From positions 1,054,001-1,118,000 of the forward strand of contig NZ_NEVM01000002.1 in assembly GCF_002261225.1 (NCBI RefSeq): a stretch of 64,000 bases of DNA, written 5' to 3'. The translations under genes and the position numbers were made by a program. Each line of letters begins with the position of its first letter. Position 1 is the stretch's first letter. The notes below the pieces were generated by a model. That model was not told the DNA's origin. It saw nothing but the letters and a program-made list of their open reading frames with translations, and ran no database searches. Shown here piece by piece: positions 44,322 to 54,192 of this stretch. Source of the stretch: Bordetella genomosp. 10. GTDB lineage: Bacteria; Pseudomonadota; Gammaproteobacteria; Burkholderiales; Burkholderiaceae_B.

Positions 44322-45242
44322 ATGCTCTTGTATAGCCTGCGGCGTGCGGCATCGGCGCTGCTCACCGTCCTGTTGATGTCGCTCCTGATCTTCGTGCTGG
44401 TGCGCATGGTGGGCGATCCAGCCTATCTGTTGATGCCGCCGGAAGCGACTGACGCGGATCGCCAGCTGTTCCGCGAGCAACTGGGCCTGGCGCAACCCGT
44501 TCCCGTGCAATACCTGCATTTCCTTTTGGGCATGCTGCGCGGCGACATGGGGAACTCCTTTCATTTCGGCGCGCCGGCGCTGACGATGGTCGCCGACAGG
44601 CTGGCGTCGAGCATGGTGCTGGTGAGCACCGCGCTGGTAGTGGCGCTGGCCGTGGGCGTTCCGTTAGGGGTGGCCGCGGCGGTGGCGCGCGGGCGCCGTA
44701 TCGGCCTTTTTACGACTCTTTTCGTGGTGCTGGGCCAGGCCGTTCCACCGTTCTTCGCGGCCTTGCTCTTCATTCGCCTGTTCTCCGTGCAATTGGGCTG
44801 GCTTCCCACCGGGGGGCACGGAAGCTGGCGGTATCTGGTGCTGCCGGTGGCGGCGCTGGCCTGGTATTCAGGCGCAGGCATCGCTAAGCTGACGCGCGTG
44901 AACCTGCTCGCCACCCTGGAGACGGACTACATCAAACTGGCGCGGCTCAAAGGCTTGCCTGAGCGTGTCGTGATAGGCACGCATGCCTTGAAAAATGCCG
45001 CCATCCCCATCATTGCCTTCAGCATCTCCCAGTTCGGCGTTCTGGTGGGCGGCGCCGTGGCGATCGAGACCGTATTTTCCTGGCCGGGTTTCGGCAGCCT
45101 GATGGTCGAAGCGATCAATACGCTGGATTTCACGGTGGTGCAGGCGGCGGTGATCGTCTCCGTGGTGCTGTTCATCGGCATCAATCTGCTGGCTGATATT
45201 CTGTACGCAGCGATCGACCCCCGAATCAGGTACCAGAGATGA
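44322..45242 (+). CDS. ABC transporter permease, DppB type
   Basis: This 306-residue inner-membrane permease has six hydrophobic segments. The N-terminal half has GDPAYLLMPPEATDADRQLF and the cytoplasmic coupling loop has TDYIKLARLKGLPERVVIG. It starts four bases after the binding-protein stop and overlaps the next permease by four bases, so stoichiometric co-translation is expected. It forms the channel with the DppC-type partner. Confidence 0.94.
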   Translation: MLLYSLRRAASALLTVLLMSLLIFVLVRMVGDPAYLLMPPEATDADRQLFREQLGLAQPVPVQYLHFLLGMLRGDMGNSFHFGAPALTMVADRLASSMVLVSTALVVALAVGVPLGVAAAVARGRRIGLFTTLFVVLGQAVPPFFAALLFIRLFSVQLGWLPTGGHGSWRYLVLPVAALAWYSGAGIAKLTRVNLLATLETDYIKLARLKGLPERVVIGTHALKNAAIPIIAFSISQFGVLVGGAVAIETVFSWPGFGSLMVEAINTLDFTVVQAAVIVSVVLFIGINLLADILYAAIDPRIRYQR

Positions 45243-46033
45243 GAACGTTTTCCTGTCTTTTCCTGGTCATCGTGGCCAGTTCGCTATTTGCCTCATGGGT
45301 GGCCGGCAGTGATCCCAACGCGATCGACCTGGCCGCCACGTTGCAGCCGCCCGGAATCGCGCATTGGTTCGGCACCGACCAGATGGGCCGCGACGTCTTC
45401 GCCCGAACGTTGTACGGTGGTCGCGTCTCCCTGCTGATCGCCTTCTGCGCGGTCGTGCTGGCCGGCTTCTTCGGCGCGCTCGCGGGGATACTCGCCGCCT
45501 ACATCGGTGGACGGTTCGATGGCGCGCTGATGCGTATCGTCGATGTCCAGTATTCCCTGCCGCCCATCTTCCTGGCCATGTTGATCGTCGGTTTGTTGGG
45601 CCCCAGCACACTCAACATCATCGTCGTGGTCACGCTGGCGAACTGGGGGCGCTTTGCCCGCATCATCCGTGCCGAGGCGCTCAGCCTGCGCGAGCGCGAT
45701 TTCGTCCTGGTCGCCAGGTTGCTCGGGGCGTCGCCGGTAAATGTGGCCTGGCGCCATCTGCTGCCGAACGTGCGCGACACTTTCGTCGTCCTGCTCACCA
45801 TGGACGTGGGGTTGATCATTTTCATGGAAGCGGCGCTGAGTTTTCTTGGACTCGGCATCCAGCCGCCCGATCCATCGTGGGGCGGCATGATAGCGGAAGG
45901 CCGCAACTATCTGGACAGCGCCTGGTGGATGTCGGCGCTGCCTGGCCTGGTGCTTTTCGCGACCGTGCTGAGCACCAACCAGATAGGCGAGGCCTACCGG
46001 CGCCGCACGCAGTCGTTCGGGGTGTTCCGATGA
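45239..46033 (+). CDS. ABC transporter permease, DppC type
   Basis: This 264-residue permease is slightly short for DppC because the cytoplasmic N-terminal extension is missing; it begins directly with the first membrane segment. HWFGTDQMGRDVFARTLYGG is the typical periplasmic region and ALSLRERDFVLVARLLGASP the ATPase-coupling loop. The start overlaps the DppB stop and its stop overlaps the next start (ATGA). It works with the DppB-type permease. Confidence 0.94.
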   Translation: MRTFSCLFLVIVASSLFASWVAGSDPNAIDLAATLQPPGIAHWFGTDQMGRDVFARTLYGGRVSLLIAFCAVVLAGFFGALAGILAAYIGGRFDGALMRIVDVQYSLPPIFLAMLIVGLLGPSTLNIIVVVTLANWGRFARIIRAEALSLRERDFVLVARLLGASPVNVAWRHLLPNVRDTFVVLLTMDVGLIIFMEAALSFLGLGIQPPDPSWGGMIAEGRNYLDSAWWMSALPGLVLFATVLSTNQIGEAYRRRTQSFGVFR

Positions 46034-47094
46034 GCCGCTGGTCGTCCGTGGCCGCCGCCGAGGCGCCGGTGTTGCGTGTCGAGGACCTCGTGGTCGAAGC
46101 CCATGGCCCGAAGGGGCCGGTGCGCCTGGTCGACGGCGTGGACTTCTCCGTGCAGCGGGGCCGTACGCTGGGATTGGTCGGAGAGTCGGGTTCCGGCAAA
46201 AGCGTGACCTGCCTGTCCGTGCTGGGGGTGCCTCCGCAAGGAACGCGCATCGCTCGGGGCCGCATCCTGCTCAACGGCAGGGCGCTGGAGGAGAGCACGC
46301 CGGAAGAGATGAATGCGTTGCGTGGCGTGCATATGGGCATGGTGCTGCAGGACCCGCTGACCTCGCTCAACCCCCTGTTGACGGTCGGCCGCCAGATCAC
46401 CGAGATGTTCCGTTTTCGCGCGGGTATCGGTGATCGCCAGGAGCGCCGCAGGCGCGCGGTGGAGCTCATGCGGCGCGTGCGGATTCCAGACCCGGAAAGC
46501 CGTCTGGACAGTTATCCGCACCAATTCAGCGGAGGCATGCGGCAGCGTATCGCGATCGCGATAGGCATTGCCTGCAATCCGGATCTGCTGATAGCCGACG
46601 AACCAACCACGGCGCTCGACATCACGGTGCGGCTACAGATTCTTGACCTGCTGCGTGAATTGCAAGCCGAGAATGGAATGGGCATGGTGCTCGTGACGCA
46701 CGACCTGCATCTGGTGCGGCGTTATTGCGACGACGTCGCGGTGATGTACGCCGGGCGGATCGTCGAGCGCGGTCAGGTGAACGCGGTGTTCGCGCGGCCT
46801 TTGCATCCCTATACGCAGGGCTTGCTGGCGGCCGTGCCTCGTCTGCGCGGTCTCCAACGCAGACTGGAGGCGATCACGGGCCAGCCGCCACAGCCTGGCA
46901 GCATCGCGCAAGGATGCCGATTCGCCCCGCGCTGTCCCCAGGCCGCCGACGATTGCCTGTCCGCTTATCCGGATACGCGCAGCCTGCCTGGCGGCCAGGA
47001 AGCCGCCTGTTGGCGCACGCCCCGGATCGCGCACTTGCCGCCGGCCGGTGCGCGCGGGATCCCGGCTGCCGTCCCGGCGCCCGTTGACGCGTGA
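46030..47094 (+). CDS. ABC transporter ATP-binding protein, DppD type
   Basis: This 354-residue ATPase has Walker A in [11 protein letters not shown] near residue 55, the signature [14 protein letters not shown], Walker [13 protein letters not shown], and the C-terminal oligopeptide-transporter extension with [13 protein letters not shown]. It starts within the stop of the permease gene (ATGA). With the DppF-type partner it powers import by the permeases. Confidence 0.94.
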   Translation: MSRWSSVAAAEAPVLRVEDLVVEAHGPKGPVRLVDGVDFSVQRGRTLGLVGESGSGKSVTCLSVLGVPPQGTRIARGRILLNGRALEESTPEEMNALRGVHMGMVLQDPLTSLNPLLTVGRQITEMFRFRAGIGDRQERRRRAVELMRRVRIPDPESRLDSYPHQFSGGMRQRIAIAIGIACNPDLLIADEPTTALDITVRLQILDLLRELQAENGMGMVLVTHDLHLVRRYCDDVAVMYAGRIVERGQVNAVFARPLHPYTQGLLAAVPRLRGLQRRLEAITGQPPQPGSIAQGCRFAPRCPQAADDCLSAYPDTRSLPGGQEAACWRTPRIAHLPPAGARGIPAAVPAPVDA

Positions 47095-47117
47095 TCCGAC
47101 TTCAAGGCGACGCTCAC

Positions 47118-48140
47118 ATGACTCATTCCGCGCCGGTTTTACCCCCCACCGCGGCCGCGCCCACGTCCACGCCGGCCATCGAGGTCAGCGCCGTGACGCG
47201 CACGTTTGCCGTGCGTACCGGGGTTTTCTCGCGCGCACGGTCGCTGCGGGCGGTCGAAGAGGTGTCTTTCACGCTGCCGCGAGGAGGGACGTTCGGTCTG
47301 GTGGGGGAATCGGGTTCCGGCAAGTCGACCCTGGCCAGGATCGTGCTGGGCGCCGACCAGGCAGACAAGGGGAGCGTGCGGTTGGGTGACAGGCACTTTT
47401 CCGGAAAACCGCGTGGCGATGACGTCCGCTGGCGGCAGCGTGCCGTGCAGGCGGTGCTGCAGGATCCCTTCGGCTCGCTGGACCCCCAGATGAGCGTCGG
47501 CGACATCGTGCTGGAGCCGCTGCATGTCCAGCAGCGGGGGCCGATGCGCGGAGCACTCGACGCCCGGCTAAACCAATTGCTGGACCAGGTCGGGCTGCCG
47601 GCCGAGTTCAAGGCACGCCGCCCGCGGCAACTCAGCGGAGGCCAGCGCCAGCGTGTGGCCATCGCGCGCGCGTTGGCGCCAGAGCCCGAAATCATTGTGC
47701 TGGACGAGCCGGTTTCCGCGCTCGACGTTTCCATACAGGCTCAGGTGCTGAACCTGCTGAAGGACCTGCAGGACGAGCTCGGGTTGAGCTATCTGCTGAT
47801 CTCCCATGACCTGGCCGTCGTTGGATTCATGAGCACGCATATCGGCGTGCTCTACCTCGGACATTTCATGGAGCAGGGGACGCGCGAGGACATCATAGAG
47901 CGGGCCGCGCATCCTTACACCCATGCGCTGATCGCGTCGACGGAGATCGACGCAGCGGCCTCGCAGACCCTGGCGGGCGAGATGCCATCGCCGCTGGATC
48001 CTCCGGAAGGCTGTGTTTTCAATACCCGTTGTCCATTTGCTCAGGACATATGCAGATCGGTACGCCCGCAGGTGCGCAACCTGTCCGAGACGCATCGCGT
48101 CACTTGCCACTTTCCTTCCCTGGCGCCGCTGGGCGGGTAA
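47118..48140 (+). CDS. ABC transporter ATP-binding protein, DppF type
   Basis: This 340-residue ATPase has Walker [13 protein letters not shown], signature LSGGQRQRVAIARAL, Walker B IIVLDEPVSALDVS, and the C-terminal NTRCPFAQDIC segment typical of DppF/OppF. I chose the ATG at 47118 with AAGGCGA upstream. A GTG at 47091 overlapping the previous stop (GTGA) is a realistic alternative that would couple translation. It is the last of the five importer genes and is followed at once by a flavin monooxygenase. Confidence 0.94.
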   Translation: MTHSAPVLPPTAAAPTSTPAIEVSAVTRTFAVRTGVFSRARSLRAVEEVSFTLPRGGTFGLVGESGSGKSTLARIVLGADQADKGSVRLGDRHFSGKPRGDDVRWRQRAVQAVLQDPFGSLDPQMSVGDIVLEPLHVQQRGPMRGALDARLNQLLDQVGLPAEFKARRPRQLSGGQRQRVAIARALAPEPEIIVLDEPVSALDVSIQAQVLNLLKDLQDELGLSYLLISHDLAVVGFMSTHIGVLYLGHFMEQGTREDIIERAAHPYTHALIASTEIDAAASQTLAGEMPSPLDPPEGCVFNTRCPFAQDICRSVRPQVRNLSETHRVTCHFPSLAPLGG

Positions 48141-48157
48141 AGAAGAGGTTCACCAGC

Positions 48158-49558
48158 ATGTCCAATGAAATCCGCATCAATGCTTTCCTGACGTTCGCTC
48201 CCACTCATCTTTCGCCTGGGCTATGGGCTCACCCCAATGATCGGTCGCTGGAGTACAACACGCTGTCTCTCTGGACCGAGTTGGCGCGTACGGCCGAGCG
48301 GGGCGGATACGATGCCCTTTTTTTCGCGGATGGCATCAGCCAGTACGACGTGTATGGCGGATCGAACGCGTCGGGCGTGCGCCTGGGCTTGCAGTTCCCG
48401 CGGCTGGATCCTCTGCTGCTGATCTCGGCGATGGCGCAGGCCACGCAGCACCTGGGTTTCGCCGTTACCAGCAGCGTGACCTACGAGACACCATATTTGT
48501 TTGCGCGCCGGATGTCCACGCTGGATCATCTATCGCAGGGTCGCATAGGGTGGAACATCGTGACCAGCTTCGGGGATTCCGGCGCGCGCGCCATCGGACA
48601 GGAAAAGGCACGTCCGCATGATGAGCGCTACGACCTCGCCGACGAATACCTGGACGTGGTCTATCGACTTTGGGAGCAGAGCTGGGAAGAGGGGGCCGCG
48701 CTCCGGGATGCTCGAGAGGTCGTCTTTGCCGACCCCGCCAAGGTCCATGAGATCAGGCATGAGGGCAGGTTCTTTTCGATGCAGGGGGTGCATTATTCCG
48801 AACCCTCGCCGCAACGCACCCCGCTGCTATACCAGGCCGGCTCATCGAACCGAGGCAAGGATTTCGCGGCATTGCACGCCGAATGCGTGTTCCTCAGCGC
48901 GCCCAGTCCCGGCATCGTGAAGCGGGACATCGCGGACATCCGCCGGCGCGCCGAGATCCTTGGCCGCGATCCCCGTTCCATTTTGTTCTTCTCTCTGGCG
49001 ACAGTGGTCGTCGCTCCGACTTCGGCCATGGCCCAGGAAAAGTGGCTGGACCTGCAGCGCCATGTCAGCCTGGAAGGCGCGCTGGCGCTGTTCTCGCGGT
49101 GGACCGGCGTCGATCTGTCCACCTATGATCCGGACGCGCCCTTGCGCTACGCCAGGACCGAAGGAATGCAGTCGACCATCGAGGGCTTCACCGTGGCCGA
49201 TCCGGATCGCGTCTGGACCATACGCGAACTCGCCCTCCATAACGCCATCGGCGGCAAGGGGCCCGTATTCGTGGGATCGCCCACCGAAGTCGCGGACGCG
49301 CTGCAGCGTTGGAAGGACGAGGCCGGCGTCGACGGCTTCAATCTCAGCCACGCCTTGATGCCAGGCACGCACGAGGACTTCGTCGACCTGGTGGTACCTG
49401 AACTGCGCCGTCGAGGCGTCTACAAGCAGGCCTACGGCAGCGGCACGCTGCGGGAAAAACTCTTCGGCACCGGCAAGGCGCTACTGCCCGAACCTCACCC
49501 CGCTGCCCGTCACCGGGCGGCGTCCCGCAACCCTGTTGAACCTGAAACTCATGCCTGA
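48158..49558 (+). CDS. LLM-class flavin monooxygenase, NtaA/SnaA/DszA family (1)
   Basis: This 466-residue bacterial-luciferase-like TIM-barrel enzyme has the NtaA/SnaA/DszA pattern: NDRSLEYNTLSLWTELARTA, LFFADGISQYDVYGG, LTHLSQGRIGWNIVTSF-type central strand, and PLLYQAGSSNRGKDFAA. Such enzymes use reduced FMN and oxygen to cleave C-N or C-S bonds (nitrilotriacetate, dibenzothiophene sulfone, methanesulfonate relatives). The reduced flavin must come from a separate reductase, and none is found nearby. The C-terminal 25 residues after LFGTGKALL are extra and overlap the next start by eight bases. Confidence 0.92.
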   Translation: MSNEIRINAFLTFAPTHLSPGLWAHPNDRSLEYNTLSLWTELARTAERGGYDALFFADGISQYDVYGGSNASGVRLGLQFPRLDPLLLISAMAQATQHLGFAVTSSVTYETPYLFARRMSTLDHLSQGRIGWNIVTSFGDSGARAIGQEKARPHDERYDLADEYLDVVYRLWEQSWEEGAALRDAREVVFADPAKVHEIRHEGRFFSMQGVHYSEPSPQRTPLLYQAGSSNRGKDFAALHAECVFLSAPSPGIVKRDIADIRRRAEILGRDPRSILFFSLATVVVAPTSAMAQEKWLDLQRHVSLEGALALFSRWTGVDLSTYDPDAPLRYARTEGMQSTIEGFTVADPDRVWTIRELALHNAIGGKGPVFVGSPTEVADALQRWKDEAGVDGFNLSHALMPGTHEDFVDLVVPELRRRGVYKQAYGSGTLREKLFGTGKALLPEPHPAARHRAASRNPVEPETHA

Positions 49559-50396
49559 CATTTCCTATAAGACCATACACGTCAAGCCTCTCACGCGCCA
49601 TATTGGGGCCGAGATCAGCGGCATAGACCTTTCGATACCCTTATCGGCGGAGCAGGTGGCGGAGTTGCGCCGCGCACTGCTGGATCACCTTGTCATTTTT
49701 TTCCGGAGGCAGCCGATCAACCTGGACCAGCATCTTGCGCTGGGCCGTTATTTCGGCACGCTCCACGTGCATCCCAACAGCCCTGGCCCCGATGGTTATC
49801 CCGAGGTGTTGCCCATACACACCGATGCGAATTCGCGCCGGATCGCCGGCGACCGGTGGCACTCCGATGTGTCCTGCGACGAAGCGCCGCCGCTGGGCAG
49901 CATATTGCATCTGCACACGGTACCCCCGGTAGGCGGAGATACCCTGTTTTCCAGCGCCTATGCGGTATACGAATCGCTTTCGCCTGGCCTGCGCGGCTAT
50001 CTCGAAGGCCTGACCGCGACGCACGATGGTGGCCCGAACTACCGCGAGCGGAACCGGCTCAAGGGCATCGACGACACCGGTAAGGTCTATCCCAAGGCCA
50101 GCCATCCCGTGGTTCGTACGCACCCGGAGAGCGGGCGCAAGGGCGTCTTCGTGAACCCGGCATTCACCACACACCTGGACAACGTCTCCAAAGCTGAAAG
50201 CGATGCGATCCTGAATTTGCTTTTCGACCGCTTCGCGGTGCCCGATTACCAGGTCCGCTTCACCTGGGACAGGGATTCGATCGCATTCTGGGACAATCGG
50301 TCATGCCAGCACCTGGCGGTGTGGGACTACTTCCCCGAGGTGCGGTCGGGCTACCGGGTGACGATCAACGGCGACAAGCCTTATCTACGGACTTGA
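49551..50396 (+). CDS. TauD/TfdA-family Fe(II)/2-oxoglutarate dioxygenase (2)
   Basis: This 281-residue dioxygenase has iron ligands His104 and Asp106 (DRWHSDVSC) and His254 (DNRSCQHLAV), and Arg269 (SGYRVTIN) for 2-oxoglutarate. It is closer to TauD in length than the protein encoded at 41790, and the two are distinct paralogues. The ATG at 49551 lies inside the end of the monooxygenase gene, so translation is probably coupled. Next to two flavin monooxygenases, it should hydroxylate the same family of imported compounds. Confidence 0.92.
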   Translation: MPDISYKTIHVKPLTRHIGAEISGIDLSIPLSAEQVAELRRALLDHLVIFFRRQPINLDQHLALGRYFGTLHVHPNSPGPDGYPEVLPIHTDANSRRIAGDRWHSDVSCDEAPPLGSILHLHTVPPVGGDTLFSSAYAVYESLSPGLRGYLEGLTATHDGGPNYRERNRLKGIDDTGKVYPKASHPVVRTHPESGRKGVFVNPAFTTHLDNVSKAESDAILNLLFDRFAVPDYQVRFTWDRDSIAFWDNRSCQHLAVWDYFPEVRSGYRVTINGDKPYLRT

Positions 50397-50408
50397 CAGG
50401 ATATTCCG

Positions 50409-51776
50409 ATGGCTCAGAAGAAAGAGATACGCGTCAACGCTTTCGCCCTGCACAGTCCGGTCCATCATTCGCCCGGGATGTGGCGGCATCCGCGCGACCG
50501 GTCGCTCCAGTATCACACGCTCGATTATTGGGTAGATCTGGCACGGACGCTCGAGCGCGGTCTGGTGGACGCCCTGTTCATGGCGGACAGCGTCGGCGTC
50601 AACGATGTCTACGGCGGCGGCGTGGCTACCGCGTTGCGCCACGGCGCGCAGGTGCCCAAGCAGGATCCGCTGATGGCGCTGTCGGCCATGGCGTACGTCA
50701 CCCGCGACCTGGGCCTTTGCGTGACCAGCAATGCCAATCACGAGCCGCCCTACGTGTTCGCCCGGAGAATGTCGACACTGGATAATCTGACGCGCGGGCG
50801 TATCGGATGGAATATCGTCACGGGATTTTCGCAGAGTGGCGTCAGGGCATTGGGCAAGGAGAACGTCGCGCCGCGTGACGAGCGCTACGACATCGCCGAT
50901 GAATACATGGACGTAGTCTACAAGCTGTGGGAAGGCAGTTGGGCGCGAGGCGCCGTAGTGCGGGATCCCGTCACGGGCGTCTTCGCGGATCCCGGGAAGG
51001 TCCATGTCGTCGACCATCAAGGAAAGTATTTCAAGGTCCGAGGCATACACATGACGGAACCGACGCCGCAACGCACGCCAGTTCTGTTTCAGGCCGGCTC
51101 GTCCGAACGTGGACGCCGTTTTTCCGGCCGCCATGCCGAAGGCGTTTATTTGAGCGGTCCCAGCAAGACCGTACTCAAGCCGGTCGTGGACCTCACACGA
51201 GCGGAAGCGGTGAAGGCGGGCCGTGCGGCAAGCGACATCAAGTTCTATACGATGGCGACCATCATCACCGGCCGTACCGCGCAGGAAGCCCGCGACAAAT
51301 ACGAGGACTATCGCCGTTACGTGACGCCCGAAGCTGCCTTGGCCATGTTCTCGGGTTGGACCGGCATCGACTTTTCCGCTCACGATCCCGATGCGCCCAT
51401 ACGCTATCTGCAACTGGATCATGGCACGTCCTCGGCGCTGGAGGGTTTCACCAAGCTCGATCCCGACCGGGTATGGACCGTCAAGGAATTGGCGCTGCAC
51501 AATGCCATTGGTGGCCGCGGCCCGGTTTTCATCGGCTCACCGGCCGAAGTGGCCGACCGCCTTGAAGAATGGGTGGACGACACCGGCGTCGATGGTTTCA
51601 ATCTCAGTTATGCGGTGACCCCGGAAGCTTACGAGGACTTCGCGGACCTGGTCGTGCCGGTGCTGCAGGAGCGCGGACGGTATAAGACTCGGTACGCACT
51701 GGGTACATTACGCGAGAAACTCGGCGGCCGCGCTGGCCTGGCCGAAACCCATCCAGGCGCCGCGTATCGCAGGTAG
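50409..51776 (+). CDS. LLM-class flavin monooxygenase, NtaA/SnaA/DszA family (2)
   Basis: This 455-residue enzyme has RDRSLQYHTLDYWVDLARTL, LFMADSVGVNDVYGG, LTRGRIGWNIVTGFSQSGVR and VLFQAGSSERGRRFSGRHAE. It differs from the other two copies at the substrate-side segment (SVGVNDVYGGG instead of GISxYDVY), so it probably handles a different substrate or step. It starts 12 bases after the dioxygenase stop with CAGGATATTCCG as a moderate ribosome site. Confidence 0.92.
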   Translation: MAQKKEIRVNAFALHSPVHHSPGMWRHPRDRSLQYHTLDYWVDLARTLERGLVDALFMADSVGVNDVYGGGVATALRHGAQVPKQDPLMALSAMAYVTRDLGLCVTSNANHEPPYVFARRMSTLDNLTRGRIGWNIVTGFSQSGVRALGKENVAPRDERYDIADEYMDVVYKLWEGSWARGAVVRDPVTGVFADPGKVHVVDHQGKYFKVRGIHMTEPTPQRTPVLFQAGSSERGRRFSGRHAEGVYLSGPSKTVLKPVVDLTRAEAVKAGRAASDIKFYTMATIITGRTAQEARDKYEDYRRYVTPEAALAMFSGWTGIDFSAHDPDAPIRYLQLDHGTSSALEGFTKLDPDRVWTVKELALHNAIGGRGPVFIGSPAEVADRLEEWVDDTGVDGFNLSYAVTPEAYEDFADLVVPVLQERGRYKTRYALGTLREKLGGRAGLAETHPGAAYRR

Positions 51777-51827
51777 CGGACGGTGCCGCCTTTCACATTG
51801 AATCTGGCCACTTACAGGATCGCAGTA

Positions 51828-53045
51828 ATGAATACCGTTGCCCGACAGAATTCCTCCGATAATCTGCCCGAGGCGCTGGCGCGTCTGCCCGCATTGGCGC
51901 GGGAAATAGGCATTGACGCAGCGCAGCGCGAGGTCAGGCGCGAACTGCCTTACGCGGCCTTCGACGCCTTCCGGGCATCGGGGTTGGCCGCCTTGCGCAT
52001 CCCGGTCGAACGCGGCGGGCTTGGCGGGTCCCTGGAAGACGCCATCCATGTGGTGACGACGCTGGCGGCAGCCGAGTCCAATGTCGCGCATGCCTTGCGG
52101 GTGCACTTCGATGTCGTCGAGTCCATGCGGCTGGCGCCGCGCACGCCTTTCCACGATCGGCAGGTTCAGCGTCTGGTCGACGGGGCGCTCTATGGCGGCG
52201 CCTCCGGCGAGCAAGGCACGGCGCGCGCGGGCCAGATCGAGACCGTCCTGCGGCGGGAAGGGGATCACTATCGGGTGACGGGCCAGAAGTACTACACGAC
52301 GGGTTCGGCCTACGCGGACTACATCAGGGCTAACTTCGTGGATGAAGAAGGCAAGGGTGTCATGGCCGTCATTCCCGTCAAGGCGGAGGGCGTGAGGCCC
52401 GTCGACGACTGGGACGGGATGGGCCAGCGCATGACCGCGAGCGGCAGCGTTGTCTTTGAAAACGTCCGGGTGGACGCCACCGAGGTCCTTGGCAAGGGCG
52501 AGCCGTCGCTGGCGGTACGCCATGGCGGGGCCTACCGCCAACTTCACCTGGTGGCCGTGGCGGCCGGCATCGTGCGCAACCTCGCGTCGGATGCCGCCGC
52601 CTACGTGAGAGCCCATGGCAGGCCCGTCCTGTACAGCAGCGCGTCCACCGCGAGCGAGGACGGATTCATACAGCAGGTGGTGGGTGAGCTCTCCGCGGCA
52701 AGCCATGCCATCGACGCCTTGGTGTACGAGAATGCACGTGTCCTGGGACATTCGTCGGACGCCATCTTCCATGCGGACGCCGATGCCGATGAGAAAGTGC
52801 TGCAGGGCGCCCTGGCTACCGCGCGCACGCAACTCATCGTGGCCCAGCTGGCCCTGAAGGCGGGTGAGCGTCTGTTCGACGCCGGTGGTGCGTCGATGAC
52901 GTCCCGCAAGTACAACTTCGACAGGCACTGGCGCAATCTGCGTACGATCTTCAGCCACAATCCCTTGCATCACAAGGCGAGGGTGGTCGGCGAGTACGTG
53001 CTCAATGGCACGAAGACGCACCTTGTGGAAGGCCGGACGTTCTGA
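51828..53045 (+). CDS. Acyl-CoA-dehydrogenase-fold monooxygenase, SfnB/DszC-like
   Basis: This 405-residue flavoprotein has the acyl-CoA dehydrogenase fold. ALRIPVERGGLGGSLEDAIH is the N-terminal helical part, GEQGTARAG and TGQKYYTTGSAYADYI form the middle barrel, and FSHNPLHHKARVVGEYVL is the C-terminal region. The last stretch, with several His and no catalytic Glu of true dehydrogenases, resembles DszC and sulfur-acquisition (SfnB) enzymes that oxidise sulfides or sulfoxides using reduced flavin. It is the last enzyme gene of the plus-strand operon. The ATG at 51828 follows CAGGATCG. Confidence 0.88.
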   Translation: MNTVARQNSSDNLPEALARLPALAREIGIDAAQREVRRELPYAAFDAFRASGLAALRIPVERGGLGGSLEDAIHVVTTLAAAESNVAHALRVHFDVVESMRLAPRTPFHDRQVQRLVDGALYGGASGEQGTARAGQIETVLRREGDHYRVTGQKYYTTGSAYADYIRANFVDEEGKGVMAVIPVKAEGVRPVDDWDGMGQRMTASGSVVFENVRVDATEVLGKGEPSLAVRHGGAYRQLHLVAVAAGIVRNLASDAAAYVRAHGRPVLYSSASTASEDGFIQQVVGELSAASHAIDALVYENARVLGHSSDAIFHADADADEKVLQGALATARTQLIVAQLALKAGERLFDAGGASMTSRKYNFDRHWRNLRTIFSHNPLHHKARVVGEYVLNGTKTHLVEGRTF

Positions 53046-53142
53046 GCGCGCGAACGCGGTGTCGTCGGGCGCTTGCCTGACGCCGCGCCCCGCTTCACGA
53101 CGAGTAAACTGGTATCAATAAATTTCTTGATTATCGATTTCC

Positions 53143-54177
53143 ATGAGCAAGAGTGTGTCGGTGCGCGACGTGGCGCGGGAAGCTGGAGTTTCGATCGGCA
53201 GTGTGTCCAGGGTGCTCAATGGCGGCGACAACGTAAGCGACGTATTGCGAGCCAAGGTGTTGGCCGTGGTGCAGCGCCTGGGTTATCGGGCGAATGTGCA
53301 TGCGCGCGGGCTGCGGCTGGGGGTGAGCCAGATCGTGGGTTGCATGGTGCCCGAGATACGCAACCCCATTTACTCCACCTTCGTCGGCGCGGTCGAGTCT
53401 GAGTTGAATTCGCAGGGCTATATGTTGCTGCTGGGAAGTTCGCGTGGCAGCATCGAGCGCGAGCAGGAATTGCTGCGCTTCTTCGAAGGCCACGGCGTGG
53501 ATGGCATCATTGCGACGCCAAGTGTCGAAGGGCCCGATTTCGCCAAAGGTCCGTTCGGACGCAGCAAGACGCCTTTGATCGTCTACGGTCGGGATGCGGA
53601 TGGCTTGCGCGACACGGTACACGTCGACCAGCGCGGCGGCGCGCGGCAAGCCGTGGAATACCTGCTTTCGCTAGGGCATCGGCGCATCGCGCTTTTCACC
53701 GGAGGCTTTCAGCTACGCACCGGGATCGAACGTGTCGCAGGCTACCGTCAGGCCCACGCCGCGGCTGGGTTGGAGGTCGACGAGCGATTGATCCGTCCGG
53801 TGGAGTCGTGGCTTTATCGGTGCGCCGATGACATGCAGGCACTCCTGCGGCTGCCTGATCCACCCACGGCCGTCATCGCGCCAAGTACGAGGATGCTCGG
53901 CGGGGCGCTGAAGGCGGCACGGCTTGCCGGCCTTTCGATCCCGGGGGACATATCGGCTATCGGGCTGGGGCCCACGGACGCCGTTGAGTTTTCCGTTCTG
54001 CCCCTGACGGTCGTACGTTGGGACGTGGAGTCGTCCGGCCGGCTGGTGAGCCAGCTGCTGATCGAACGAATCAAGGCGCGCGATGCGCCTTGCCGCACTT
54101 TGACCGTCGAGTCTGAACTCGTACTGGGCCAGTCCTGCGCGCCTTACCGGGGAAGATCGTCCCGGTCGGCATCGTAG
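53143..54177 (+). CDS. LacI-family transcriptional regulator of the catabolic island
   Basis: This 344-residue repressor has a helix-turn-helix in residues 6-26 (VRDVAREAGVSIGSVSRVLN), a hinge at about 50-60 (ANVHARGLRLG) and an effector domain from about 62 (IVGCMVPEIRNPIYSTF). It sits between the plus-strand and minus-strand halves of the island, 97 bases after the SfnB-like gene, and is the only regulator there. Three CG-centred operator candidates (41587, 41676, 61200) lie on the promoters of both importer operons. No such site is seen directly before its own gene. Confidence 0.93.
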   Translation: MSKSVSVRDVAREAGVSIGSVSRVLNGGDNVSDVLRAKVLAVVQRLGYRANVHARGLRLGVSQIVGCMVPEIRNPIYSTFVGAVESELNSQGYMLLLGSSRGSIEREQELLRFFEGHGVDGIIATPSVEGPDFAKGPFGRSKTPLIVYGRDADGLRDTVHVDQRGGARQAVEYLLSLGHRRIALFTGGFQLRTGIERVAGYRQAHAAAGLEVDERLIRPVESWLYRCADDMQALLRLPDPPTAVIAPSTRMLGGALKAARLAGLSIPGDISAIGLGPTDAVEFSVLPLTVVRWDVESSGRLVSQLLIERIKARDAPCRTLTVESELVLGQSCAPYRGRSSRSAS

Positions 54178-54192
54178 TCGAGATTATGGACA

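Noticed and set aside
45239..45255. GAGAACGTTTTC at the start of the first DppC-type gene as a further LacI operator
   Set aside because: It lies inside coding sequence in the middle of an operon and does not share the TTWTTA extension of the other sites. The six-base core is expected several times by chance.
51828..53045. Annotation as a true acyl-CoA dehydrogenase
   Set aside because: The C-terminal region has the His-rich pattern of DszC/SfnB-type oxygenases and the context has no CoA ligase, hydratase or thiolase.
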